Positions 55,855-64,000 of a stretch of DNA of 64,000 nt are shown here, in pieces. Made by a program: the position numbers and the translations under genes. The notes under the pieces are model-generated. The model was given only the letters and a program-made list of their open reading frames with translations. It did not search any database and was not told the DNA's origin. Source of the stretch: Rhodococcus koreensis (GTDB lineage: Bacteria; Actinomycetota; Actinomycetes; Mycobacteriales; Mycobacteriaceae); assembly GCF_900105905.1 (NCBI RefSeq), contig NZ_FNSV01000002.1, forward strand, positions 124,001-188,000. The letters run 5' to 3'. Numbering within the stretch: the stretch's first letter is position 1; each line of letters opens with the position of its first letter.

Positions 55855-56251
55855 CTGGCCATGGTATTTCCCCGATTCCGGGTTCGGGCAGTGCGGCATC
55901 GAGGCCGAGTATCCGGCGAGTTCGTGGTCCCTATCCGTGAAGTGCTCCCCGCCGGAGTTGACGAACGGGACCAAAGAATTTGGTATGGGCACACCGGTGT
56001 CGCGGCGACGGCGAGGATGCAGCATCGAGGGTGTGCGCTGACCACGCTGGCCTGTTGGAAGTCGGGGACCAGGGAACGCCGGGGCGCTGGCCGGCGCCGC
56101 AGCTGTGAAGGAAAGCCCGGCAGCCGTCCATGGGGAGGTCACTTCACCGGCACATCCTGCAGTCGATCCCATGAGAACCGCCGAGTGCGTATCACCCATG
56201 CGGGACGTGTGGGCGCGCATGGGTGAGCACGGTGATGCGGGTGCAGCCGAC
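55855..56251. other. No gene recognised
   Basis: Upstream region of the ABC operon. Frames here are overlaps of the ATPase frame on the other strand or unfamiliar. No clear promoter was picked out. Confidence 0.4.
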
Positions 56252-56429
56252 ATGTCCGTCATGACGGATCCGCTGTATGCCCACCTCACCGAACGTCTCG
56301 GCCGGGCTGTCGCCCGCGCTGCCATAGGGCGATCCCCTGTTCGGCACCGTGGAGGTCACCATCGAGGAGTTGGCCGAGCTGCTCGAACGCCAAGTCCCTC
56401 CCCGTGACGAGGATGCTGCGCCGCGCTGA
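56252..56429 (+). pseudogene. Small hypothetical gene with frameshift
   Basis: MSVMTDPLYAHLTERLGRAV from the ATG at 56252 continues naturally in the next frame as GDPLFGTVEVTIEELAELLE and RQVPPRDEDAAPR, stopping at 56429. Together it would be about 60 residues, helical and acidic at its end. No family is known. The frame change is near 56325. Confidence 0.35.
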
Positions 56430-56464
56430 GGGTGCCACTCGTGTGTGTCGAGCGGCACCCTCTG

Positions 56465-56665
56465 ATGATGGCCCGCCCAGTACAGGATGAGGCCGTGGGC
56501 GACCGAACCGCAGCAGACCTCGAGCGTGAACTCGCCATGCTCGCCTACGTACGCGACTGTCTCCGCGCGTCGGAGGGCGAAGACTTCCGCATCCCGACGA
56601 CCACGGTCGATGAGGTTCTCGACGAGCTGAACAGTGTCGAAAGATCACGGTGGGCTTCGACGTGA
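56465..56665 (+). CDS. Small hypothetical protein
   Basis: About 66 residues if started at an ATG near 56465 (MMARPVQDEAVGDRTAADLE). The remainder (RELAMLAYVRDCLRASEGED, TTTVDEVLDELNSVERSRW) is helical and acidic, with the look of a small partner protein. No family is recognised and the start is uncertain. Confidence 0.35.
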   Translation: MMARPVQDEAVGDRTAADLERELAMLAYVRDCLRASEGEDFRIPTTTVDEVLDELNSVERSRWAST

Positions 56666-56994
56666 TTGACGGCGGTGCGGCACCCCGAGGTGTGGTGGTC
56701 TTGATGGAGCCACCTGTGGGCCGGGGACGATGGTGGGTGGTGTGGGTCAGTCCGGATGGTGACCGCACATGCGATTGCCGTGTTGGCAGTTCACAGATGC
56801 GCCGGCATGGGAACAGGGTGATCGCGGAGACGGTGAATCCCGCGGTGCCGAGTAGGGCCCGCGACGATGCCGCTCGTCGTCGGCCACCACGGACCGCGGC
56901 GTGGCGAATTTCTTTCCCGGTGCCATTGATCGACGCTCGCGGACCGGCACCGAGGCGTGCCGGTTCGGGTCAGAGGATTGCGGTGTCGGGCCGA

Positions 56995-57765
56995 CGTCCC
57001 GGTGATCGGACCAGGCGTCCGGTCGGTTGATGTGTTCGGCGCATCGCAGGGTGACGGACCAGAACTGGTCGAAGTCGGGGAGGTCGGCGATGGGGAAGCC
57101 TTTCGCAGTGGATTGGTGATCCTGGCCGACGAGGCGGGCGAGTTCGGCGAACCCGCGGTTGGTATTTGATTTTGTCGTACTGATACCAGTTGCCGTAGGC
57201 CATCAGCTGCCCGGCCTTGTTGATCCACAACTGGATCGGCGCGTAGCGCAGCCGGTAGGGGTGGAAGATGCCACACCCGGGCTGGTTGCCGTACCAGAGG
57301 TCGTCGTGGGTTCCGCGCCGATCGTCACCCTGGTCGAGGAGCGCGAAGAGTTTCTCCGCGCTCGCGGTAGGTGTCGGAGCCGATGGTGTCGAGAAAGCTG
57401 TCCTTCGTCCCCCGGGTGGTGGTGTCGGCCGAGGTGCGAGCTTTGGCTGCGGCGATCTCGCCACCGTAGGTGGAGGTGATGAGGATCCCGAGGTCACCGT
57501 GCCGGGCGTAGGCCAATTGGAGGGCGGTGACCTGTATGGCGTCGCGGGTGATCTGGTTGAGGTACTCGACGAGTCGCCGGAGGTCGGCGTCGATCTGGTC
57601 GACGGCGTGGCAGAGGTGGCAAGCATTTTCGGGCAGCCACCGAGCCGGGCCGGGACGAGGTGGAGGCGGTGGCCGGTCTCGGGTTCGTTGCGGTGTATTC
57701 GACGACCCGGCCGGTTTCTCACACCGACCAGACCCGATTGTGGCTGAGCGGGAACGATTTTTCAC
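56995..57765 (-). pseudogene. Decayed gene of unknown family, at least two frameshifts
   Basis: Protein-like segments in three successive frames line up into one product. They are LVEYLNQITRDAIQVTALQL and YARHGDLGILITSTYGGEIA, then AEKLFALLDQGDDRRGTHDD and GCGIFHPYRLRYAPIQLWIN, then FAELARLVGQDHQSTAKGFP and DFDQFWSVTLRCAEHIN. A CxxC pair (CHLC) lies near the N terminus. I do not recognise the family. Frame changes are near 57360 and 57170. Confidence 0.5.
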
Positions 57766-58028
57766 CGGGGTGGGTGTTGCTTTGCCGGAATCACGGTGAT
57801 CACCGTACCGCCGTCGAAGTCAAGGCCACTGTCAAGCCGTCGGAGCGTGGTTGTCGGCGTTCGTCGATGACCGAATCGCGGAACCATAGCGAAGCTGTGT
57901 CACCGGTACGACAGTTCACGACGGCGGAGTGGCACTCACGCCTGTCGCCGCAGCACTGTCGTCCGTGTCATTTGCGTCGGTAGGCACAGTTTCGGTGTTC
58001 GTGCCGTGGCTGAAAAGGCGGCGAAAAC
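57766..58028. other. No gene recognised
   Basis: Only short unfamiliar frames are seen between the decayed gene and the NTF2-like gene. Confidence 0.4.
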
Positions 58029-58487
58029 CTATCGAACCAACGGAGCACTGCTTCCCCGAAAGTTATAGTCCTCGAACGGAATCCCATTCGGAAAGCTGGT
58101 GCTGTAAAACTCTTCAGTCCGCGTGATGAGTCCTTGTTCGTTCACGGAAAGAACAATGAATCCCCTGTAGGAGAAGGTAGTACCGGTCGCCGCCATCGTG
58201 GGGAGGTCTTTCTCGAAAGTGCCGGACCCGACGAATGAGAACATCGACCGTGACCCTACGACATCGATCTTAGCGATTTTCATCTCGAAGTTCGGAATTG
58301 AGTTGCTCCAGATGTCGATGTGTAGAGCGATCGATTCTCGGCCCGTCCTGCGGAGTTGGAAAGCATGGTCAATGTACTCGCCAGTGTCGCTGTACTGTGC
58401 CGCGAAGGCTATGCCGTCCCGATCCTTGAACAGGTCGACCCAACGGCGAGAGATTTGTTCGATCGATTTGCTTGAAATGTCGGTCAT
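58029..58487 (-). CDS. NTF2-fold (SnoaL-like) protein
   Basis: A 152-residue protein starting at the ATG at 58487 with a strong GAAGGAGAACGAC ribosome site. The NTF2 pattern is seen in ISRRWVDLFKDRDGIAFAAQ, YIDHAFQLRRTGRESIALHI and GFIVLSVNEQGLITRTEEFY. GC content is visibly lower than in its neighbours, suggesting acquisition from elsewhere. No substrate is evident; a decayed hydrolase lies just upstream. Confidence 0.65.
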   Translation of the reverse strand: MTDISSKSIEQISRRWVDLFKDRDGIAFAAQYSDTGEYIDHAFQLRRTGRESIALHIDIWSNSIPNFEMKIAKIDVVGSRSMFSFVGSGTFEKDLPTMAATGTTFSYRGFIVLSVNEQGLITRTEEFYSTSFPNGIPFEDYNFRGSSAPLVR

Positions 58488-58589
58488 GTCGTTCTCCTTC
58501 GAATCGCGAGGCCAGCCCGTTCGTGGCTCGACGTCTGCATGTATGGCGGGTTGAACATCGCTCATTTTGCACGCGATTGTCGAAGCCAC

Positions 58590-58900
58590 AATGCTCCAAC
58601 CGCGAACACTTGACGATGCATGGTGAGGCGACCACCGTGATGACATCGCCCTCGACGTTCGTCCAGGCTGGATGCTCACCGCCGGTCAGCGCGAGCAGCG
58701 ACTCGGTGACATCAGCTTGGAACGCTGCCAGATAGATGAGGTGGAATGCCTCCGTAGGAATGCACGACGATGACGGTCGGGCCGTTGAGGCTCTCCAACG
58801 CAGTTCGAACGGCCTCCGCGTCATCGTGCATGCCGAGACGTGGTGGACCCTTCTCGGCCACGCTGGGAAGGTCGAGGAAGGACACTGTTTACCCTCGGTC
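58590..58900 (-). pseudogene. Alpha/beta hydrolase remnant
   Basis: On the minus strand, FLDLPSVAEKGPPRLGMHDD, AVRTALESLNGPTVIVVHSYGGIP and then, one frame over, LIYLAAFQADVTESLLALTG and GEHPAWTNVEGD align with a common hydrolase type. HSYGG is the nucleophile elbow. The N-terminal strand with the oxyanion hole and the C-terminal His region are not found. Frameshift near 58740. Confidence 0.5.
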
Positions 58901-59156
58901 GGTGGGTTTCTCTTCGAGGACTTCCAGCACAAGGCGCAGTGGACGAGCAAGTCAGGTCGTTTTGGCGGTGCCATGAACATGTTCTCCGTTTCGAGAGGTC
59001 CTCGACGCCGCCTCGGATGCGGGACGGGTGCTTTCACTTGTGCGTGGACAGTATTGACGCGCGGATCAGCTGTGATCGGAGTACCTGCAAGTATCGAGTT
59101 CGGTTTGGCATCGGGTGCGATGGTTGGTGATCCAGTTCGTTGTGCAAACCCGGAAT
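58901..59156. other. No gene recognised
   Basis: The space after the ligase stop holds no convincing gene; the plus-strand frame (58736-59167) overlaps the hydrolase remnant and lacks family features. Confidence 0.4.
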
Positions 59157-60731
59157 CTACCGGGTGAAGGTGGGATCGAGTTCGGTGAGTTTGCGGCGCA
59201 TCAGCTTTCCTGAGGACGTTGTCGGGAGGGCGTCGACGAAGACGACTTCGCGGGGGCGTTTGTAGGCGGCGAGGTGCACCCTGCAGTATTCGGAGATGAT
59301 GGTGGCGTCGAGATCGCTGTCGGGCGCGGCCACGATGTAGGCGACCGCGACCTCGCCTTTCACCTCGTCCGGGCGTTTGCCGATCGCGACCATCGTCACC
59401 TGGGGGTGTGAGCTGATGACGCGTTCGATCTCGGCCGGGTACACGTTGTAGCCGGCGGTGAGGATCATGTCCTTGAGTCGGTCGACGACGAAGTGGTGAC
59501 CGGTGTCGTCGACGTACGCGACATCACCGGTGCGGAGCCACCCGTCGGGGCTGAGGACCTCCGCGGTCGCGTCCGGGCGGCGGTGGTACCCGAGCATTAC
59601 CAGCGGTCCACGCACTGTGAGTTCGCCTGGGGTGCCGACGGGTACCTCACCTACGCTGCCGTCGATGGGGGCGATCTTGATCTCGATTCCGGGTAGGGAG
59701 ACGCCGATCGACCCGGGGACGGGCGGAGCGTAGAGGGAGTGGGTGGTGCCGAGGCCTGCGATTTCGGTCATCCCCCAGAGTTCGAGCACCGGCCCGGCGA
59801 CACGGGCCTGCCACCGTTCGGCCAGGCTCGGGCTGAAGGTCTGGCCGCCGATGGTGCTCTTGCGCAGACTCGACAACTCGGCGGTCTCGAACGAGGGGTC
59901 GGCCAGCATCATCGAGTACATGGCGGGGACGCCCTCGAACATCGTGGCGTTCTCGGTACCGATCAGTCGTAGAGCCTGACCTGCGTCGAACCGTTCCATC
60001 AACACGACCGTCCCACCGGCCAGGAACGTGCTGTTGATGGCGACATTCCCGTAGACGTGCGCGGCGGGAAGTGCGGTGACCACGATGTCGTCGTCGCGGC
60101 GACCGTGCATGGTCGCCGTCAGGGCACAGTTGAGCAGCACAGCCTGGTGCGTCTGCATGGCTCCCTTCGGGTGACCGGTGGTCCCCGAGGTGTATCCGAT
60201 GCAGCACAGGTCCTTCGGTGTCACCTTCGGTGCCGATGGGGCCGACGTGTCGCTGGCCGAATCCAGAAACTCTGCCCACGGGACGGCGTTCTCGTGTGCC
60301 CCACCCGGACCGTCGAAGACGCAGAACAGTTCGACCGACGCCACAGCCTGGAGCGCACCTTCTACGGTGTCCGCCTGTGCGGCCCCGGCGAACACCGCCT
60401 TCGCACCACAATCGCTGAGGACGTAGGACAGTTCGGGACCGGTGAGCATCACATTCACCGGGTTCACCACCGCGCCGGCTTTGAGGGCGCCGTGGTAGCT
60501 GACGATCCACTCGGCACTGTTCTGGCCGTACAGCGAGACCACGTCCCCGGGCCCGATGTTGCGGGCGCGCAGGGATGCGGCGACCCCGTCGGACAGGTGG
60601 TCGAGTTCTCGGTAGGTCAGCCGGCGGTCGCCGACCACCAACCCGATCTTGTCGGGATGGCGGGTAGCGGCGAACGGGAGAATCTGACCGGGGCCAACCG
60701 AGGGAAGGGCCGCGGCGTGGAGATCACTCAC
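59157..60731 (-). CDS. AMP-forming acyl-CoA synthetase
   Basis: A 524-residue member of the ANL superfamily from the GTG at 60731. The P-loop-like motif is GYTSGTTGHPKGAM near residue 170, the adenylate motif is ELWGMTEIAGLGT, the hinge is DRLKDMILTAGYNVYPAEIE and the catalytic Lys is in TTSSGKLMRRKL. It would activate a carboxylic acid to its CoA ester with ATP. The GTG overlaps the stop of the alcohol dehydrogenase gene, so acid formed by alcohol and aldehyde oxidation is the likely substrate. The chain length or ring is unknown. Confidence 0.88.
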   Translation of the reverse strand: MSDLHAAALPSVGPGQILPFAATRHPDKIGLVVGDRRLTYRELDHLSDGVAASLRARNIGPGDVVSLYGQNSAEWIVSYHGALKAGAVVNPVNVMLTGPELSYVLSDCGAKAVFAGAAQADTVEGALQAVASVELFCVFDGPGGAHENAVPWAEFLDSASDTSAPSAPKVTPKDLCCIGYTSGTTGHPKGAMQTHQAVLLNCALTATMHGRRDDDIVVTALPAAHVYGNVAINSTFLAGGTVVLMERFDAGQALRLIGTENATMFEGVPAMYSMMLADPSFETAELSSLRKSTIGGQTFSPSLAERWQARVAGPVLELWGMTEIAGLGTTHSLYAPPVPGSIGVSLPGIEIKIAPIDGSVGEVPVGTPGELTVRGPLVMLGYHRRPDATAEVLSPDGWLRTGDVAYVDDTGHHFVVDRLKDMILTAGYNVYPAEIERVISSHPQVTMVAIGKRPDEVKGEVAVAYIVAAPDSDLDATIISEYCRVHLAAYKRPREVVFVDALPTTSSGKLMRRKLTELDPTFTR

Positions 60732-61876
60732 TGCTCTGCGCTTTCGGTTTCGGTTTCGGTTTCGCGGGAGTAGGTGTCGAACGTCAAGACCGCCTTGGTG
60801 ACCTCGCCGCGGTGGGCCGCCTCGAGGGCGTCGTTGATCCGCTCGAAGGGGAAGGTGGTGATCAGTTCGTCGAAAGGGAACCGCCCGGCCTGATACAGGT
60901 CGATCATGCGGGTGACGAACTCGGCGGGGATGGCGTCGCCCTCGATGACTCCTACCAGGATGCGGCCGAACAGCAGATGTCCTTGATCGATCGTGATCTC
61001 GTTGGACATGCCCTGAAAACCCACGGTGGCGCAGACACCGGGGGACTGCAGGCATTCGAGAGCGCTCCGCAGCACCGCCGGCAGCGCAATACAGTCGACC
61101 GAATACTGGGCGCCGGGGCCGCCGGTGATGTCACGGACCCGGGCGGCGACATCCTCGGTGGCCGAGTTGATCGTATGGGTGGCACCGAGCTTGGTCGCCT
61201 GCTCGAGCCGGGACTGCTGGATGTCGACGGCGATGATGGTGCGGCAGTCGGCGGCCACCGCGCCGAGCAACGCTGCCAGTCCCACCGAGCCCACCCCGAA
61301 GATGACGATCGAGGAACCGGGTTCGGGCTGCAGGGTGTTCAAGACTGCCCCGGCGCCGGTCTGGATGCCGCACCCGAGGGGGCCGAGCAGCTCCAGGGGC
61401 AGATTGCGGGCCACTTTCACGCAGTTCTGCTCGTTGGCGACGGCGTGGGCCGCCCAGGACGACTGGCCGAAGAAGTGGCCACGAATCGGTTCGCCGCCGT
61501 GGGCCAACGCCGTACTGCCGTCGAGGCGGGCCCCGACCAGGTTGAGTTCCAAGAACTTCCGGCAGTGCATCGGTACGTTGTGCTCAACGCAGTTGTCGCA
61601 CTCGCCGCAGAAGTTGTAGGAGAGCACCACGTGATCGCCCGGGGCGACGGTGGTGACCTCGGATCCCACCGCCTCGACGATGCCGGAACCCTCGTGACCC
61701 AGCACGATCGGCGACTGATCGGGTTCGTGGCCGGCGATGACGCCGAGGTCGGTGTGGCAGATTCCGGATCCGACGACCCGCACGAGCACCTCGTGCGGGC
61801 GCAGGTCGTCGATGTGCAGCTTTTCCAGCGTGAGCGGGCCGTCGGAGGAGCGCAGAACAGCAGCGGTGGTGTCCAT
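60728..61876 (-). CDS. Zinc-dependent alcohol dehydrogenase
   Basis: A 382-residue NAD-dependent MDR dehydrogenase. Catalytic zinc ligands lie in GSGICHTDLGV and LGHEGSG. The structural zinc is held by the cysteines of FCGECDNCVEHNVPMHC. The cofactor motif is GVGSVGLAALLGAVAA. Its shape (GHFFGQSSWAAHAV, CGIQTGAGAVLN) resembles aryl/benzyl alcohol dehydrogenases. The C-terminal tail ETETETESAEQ derives from a hexanucleotide repeat. It is the middle gene of the aldehyde dehydrogenase, alcohol dehydrogenase and ligase operon. Confidence 0.88.
   Translation of the reverse strand: MDTTAAVLRSSDGPLTLEKLHIDDLRPHEVLVRVVGSGICHTDLGVIAGHEPDQSPIVLGHEGSGIVEAVGSEVTTVAPGDHVVLSYNFCGECDNCVEHNVPMHCRKFLELNLVGARLDGSTALAHGGEPIRGHFFGQSSWAAHAVANEQNCVKVARNLPLELLGPLGCGIQTGAGAVLNTLQPEPGSSIVIFGVGSVGLAALLGAVAADCRTIIAVDIQQSRLEQATKLGATHTINSATEDVAARVRDITGGPGAQYSVDCIALPAVLRSALECLQSPGVCATVGFQGMSNEITIDQGHLLFGRILVGVIEGDAIPAEFVTRMIDLYQAGRFPFDELITTFPFERINDALEAAHRGEVTKAVLTFDTYSRETETETESAEQ
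60742..60764 (+). repeat. Hexanucleotide repeat TTTCGG
   Basis: Three TTTCGG units plus TTTCG lie near the 3' end of the alcohol dehydrogenase gene. On the coding strand they encode the alternating Glu-Thr tail. The unit length is a multiple of three, so slippage would change length without shifting the frame. Confidence 0.8.
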
Positions 61877-61929
61877 CAAACTAAGTTCCTTCTTGGTGGG
61901 GCGGGTCATCGGAGCAAGGGCCGATGCGG

Positions 61930-63389
61930 TCAGGAGACGACGTTCCGCGCCTTGTTCAGGGTGATGGTCTGGTTGTTGGTGTACTCGGCGAGTCCGTGCA
62001 GGGAGTTCTCGGCACCGATTCCGGATTGCTTGTGCCCGCCGAACACCTGATGGGGGAGTACTGGTGCACTTCGTTGAGCCAGACCGTGCCGGCCTCGAGG
62101 CGGCGTCCGATCCGCTCGATCGCTTCGAGGTCCTGACCCCAGACCGTCGCACCGAGGCCCCAGATGGTGTCGTTGGCCCGGGCGATCACGTCGGCCTCGT
62201 CGGTCCACCGCAGCAGCGGCAGGATGGGGCCGAAGGGCTCCTCGGTGACGAGGCGGGAGTCCTCGGGCGGGTTGTCGACCAGGGTGACGGGCACGAACCA
62301 ACCGTCGGCGTTCGGGTCGATCCGGCCGCCGAGCGCGAAGGTGTATCCGTTCGCGGCGCAGTCGTCGAAGTATTCGCCGACCTTCTCGTACTGCTGCAGG
62401 TTCTGGATCGGGCCGAGCTGGGTGTCGCCGTCGGCTCCGTTGCCGACCTTGACCGTTCGCGCATACTTCACCAACTCGTCGCGGACTGCGTCGTACACGC
62501 TGTCGTGAATGTAGATGCGTTTGGCGGCATTGCAGAACTGGGCGTTGTTCTGGAAGGCCGCCCAGAAGATCTGCGGCGCCACCTTGACGGGGTCGACGTC
62601 GCCGAGCACGATCGCCGGATCGTTACCGCCCAGTTCCAGGGTGATCCGCTTCAACGTGCCCGCAGCCGAGCTCATCACATGGCGCCCGGTTTCGGTGCTG
62701 CCGGTGAAGGCAATCTTCGCGATATCGGGGTGCGCGGTCATCCACTTGCCGAGGTCGTCGTCACCGCTGACCGCACTGAGCACACCGGATGGCAGCAGAT
62801 CCTGAACGAGTTCGACGAGCTTGAGATCGCACAGCGGGGTGAACGGTGAGGGCTTGACGATGATCGTGTTGCCCGCGACCAAGGCCGGCGCGATCTTCCA
62901 CACCGCCAACAGGATCGGGAAGTTCCACGGCACGATCGCTCCGACCACGCCGAGCGGTGTGTGCCGGCTGATGACCCGGCGCTCGGAGTCGTCGACGAGG
63001 ATCTCCTCGTCCAGCGATTGCGTGGCGATCTCCCGGAACCAGGCAACGGACCCGTACACCTCCCACTCCGCCATCGGCCGCGGCTTACCCTGCTCGGCGG
63101 TCAGTAGCGCGAGGAAGTCCTCGGCGTGCGCCTCGAGCCGGTCACCGATCGCCGCCACGATCGCCTGACGCTCCTCGAGTGCTGTCGCGGACCAGGTCAC
63201 GAACGCGGTCTTCGCGGCCACTACGGCGGCGTCGAGATCGCCGCGCGAGGCGACCGGCACGCGGGCGATGATCTCCTTGGTTGCCGGGTTGTAGACCGGC
63301 GCGGTGTCGGCGGTAGTGACGGGGTCACCGCCGATCGTCATCGGGAATTCTGCGTCGAGGTTGACTCGGGACTGGGCGTGAACGGTCAC
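61930..63389 (-). pseudogene. Aldehyde dehydrogenase with a single C-terminal frameshift
   Basis: From the GTG at 63389 (AAAGGA upstream) an NAD-dependent aldehyde dehydrogenase runs for about 445 residues. It shows VVGAIVPWNFPILLAVWKIA, FTGSTETGRHV, catalytic Glu in LELGGNDPA and Cys in FCNAAKR. After NEVHQYSP the expected HQVFGGHKQSGIGAEN is one frame over and ends at 61930. Adding one C to the five-C run (GGGGG at 62052-62056) restores it. The gene is otherwise intact and is probably functional if this is a sequence error. It oxidises the aldehyde from the neighbouring alcohol dehydrogenase. Confidence 0.8.
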
Positions 63390-63463
63390 CAGATTCGTCC
63401 TTTGCGAGTAAGGCCGACTCCCCACTGGAGTGGCCCCACTCACATTTGTCGATCAGGGACGGT

Positions 63464-64000
63464 TCAACTGTTCCGATTACGAACACCCGGCCGCGGTACC
63501 GACTCCGCGATACCGTACCGGCGCAGACGGGCATACAGCGTCGTCCGTCCGATGCCGAGTTCCGCTGCCGCAGCTGCCCTGTTCCCGTTGGACGCCCGCA
63601 GGGCGGCGACGATCGCGTCCCTCTCGGCGGTCTCCATCAAGGTCAGTGACCGGGCAGTGCTGGTGTTCATGCGCACCGTGTCCGGGAGATCGTGTTCGAC
63701 GATCATTCCGCGTTCTCGGCCGCGGGCGGCGTACTCGAGGACCGCTCGCAGTTCGCGGATGTTGCCCGGCCACGGCTGTGTGGCGAGAAGGTGGAGGGCC
63801 GAGGGGGCGAGCTCGACGGTGGATTCGGGAAGTAGCTCTGCCAGAACGGACTTGGCGACTGCTGCGAGCTTGTGCGGGTAGGTGCGCAGCGGTTGCAGCT
63901 CGTGCCGGGTCAGGGCCAAGGACGCGAGGGCGCGGTGCGGGTTGTCGAGGTCGGGTACGGGCGCGCTGGTGAGGACGACCTGGTTGCGGCTGACTCGCAC
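63464..64000 (-). CDS. Fis-type activator of the AcoR/NtrC class, C-terminal part (partial)
   Basis: The gene runs off the window. The visible 178 residues include the end of an AAA+-type domain (LATQPWPGNIRELRAVLEYA) and a Fis helix-turn-helix (ASNGNRAAAAAELGIGRTTL, YARLRRYGI). Such activators often have GAF domains and control alcohol or ketone catabolism in actinobacteria; the GAFTGA loop that would show sigma-54 dependence is outside the window. It ends 75 bases before the aldehyde dehydrogenase start and probably controls that operon. Confidence 0.75.
   Translation of the reverse strand: MRVSRNQVVLTSAPVPDLDNPHRALASLALTRHELQPLRTYPHKLAAVAKSVLAELLPESTVELAPSALHLLATQPWPGNIRELRAVLEYAARGRERGMIVEHDLPDTVRMNTSTARSLTLMETAERDAIVAALRASNGNRAAAAAELGIGRTTLYARLRRYGIAESVPRPGVRNRNS

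Overview
The window is high-GC DNA with frequent GTG starts, four-base ATGA/GTGA gene overlaps and protein families typical of mycolic-acid actinobacteria. It most likely comes from Rhodococcus or a close Nocardiaceae relative. This is judged from protein resemblance recalled from memory, not from a search.

Region 1 (about 0.2-9.7 kb and 19-25 kb) looks like a hypoxia/dormancy regulon of the mycobacterial DosR (DevR) type. It holds a DevS-like GAF histidine kinase and a DevR-like response regulator, three tandem-domain universal stress proteins, an Rv1733c-like membrane protein, a Tgs1-like triacylglycerol synthase, two Acg-type nitroreductase-fold proteins and a DUF1876 (Rv1738-like) protein. 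Several genes are preceded by candidate DosR boxes. Mixed in are a PiT phosphate transporter with a PhoU-like partner, and a CsoR/CstR-family repressor with its operator and a DUF302 gene. A Rox-type rifamycin monooxygenase is also present, with a 19-bp inverted repeat upstream that resembles the rifamycin-associated element.

Region 2 (9.7-19 kb) is ordinary metabolism: a DUF4436 membrane protein, a Zn-dependent dehydrogenase, a carboxymuconolactone-decarboxylase-like protein, DoxX, an MFS pump, hydrolases, an orphan response regulator and a TetR regulator with a 38-bp dyad operator.

Region 3 (25-48 kb) is a mobile-element zone. An intact ISAzo13-type IS is followed by gene remnants, a decayed IS3 element, a poorly coding stretch with CRP-like sites and a gamma-butyrolactone-receptor-type TetR gene. 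A very short gene (32 codons) with its own promoter and hairpins resembles small corynebacterial porins. Next is a nested structure: an IS21-family element whose istA gene is cut into three pieces by two related 3.8-kb elements. Each of these encodes only a pair of tyrosine recombinases, and both share the same short end sequences. The IS21 terminal repeats are in turn interrupted by an intact ISL3 element with an exact 8-bp target duplication. A zeta-type toxin/antitoxin pair and small genes of unknown function follow.

Region 4 (48-59 kb) is accessory metabolism: an MFS carrier with a muconolactone-isomerase-like protein, a divergent LysR regulator, an SDR, NTF2-fold proteins, a TetR regulator and an ABC-2 exporter, with several broken genes. 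Region 5 (59-64 kb) is a catabolic operon of aldehyde dehydrogenase, alcohol dehydrogenase and acyl-CoA ligase behind the 3' end of a Fis-type activator gene. It would oxidise an alcohol through aldehyde and acid to the CoA thioester.

At least five otherwise well-conserved genes carry single-base frameshifts, three or four of them explained by loss of one base from a short C or G run. This suggests either sequence errors or real decay.
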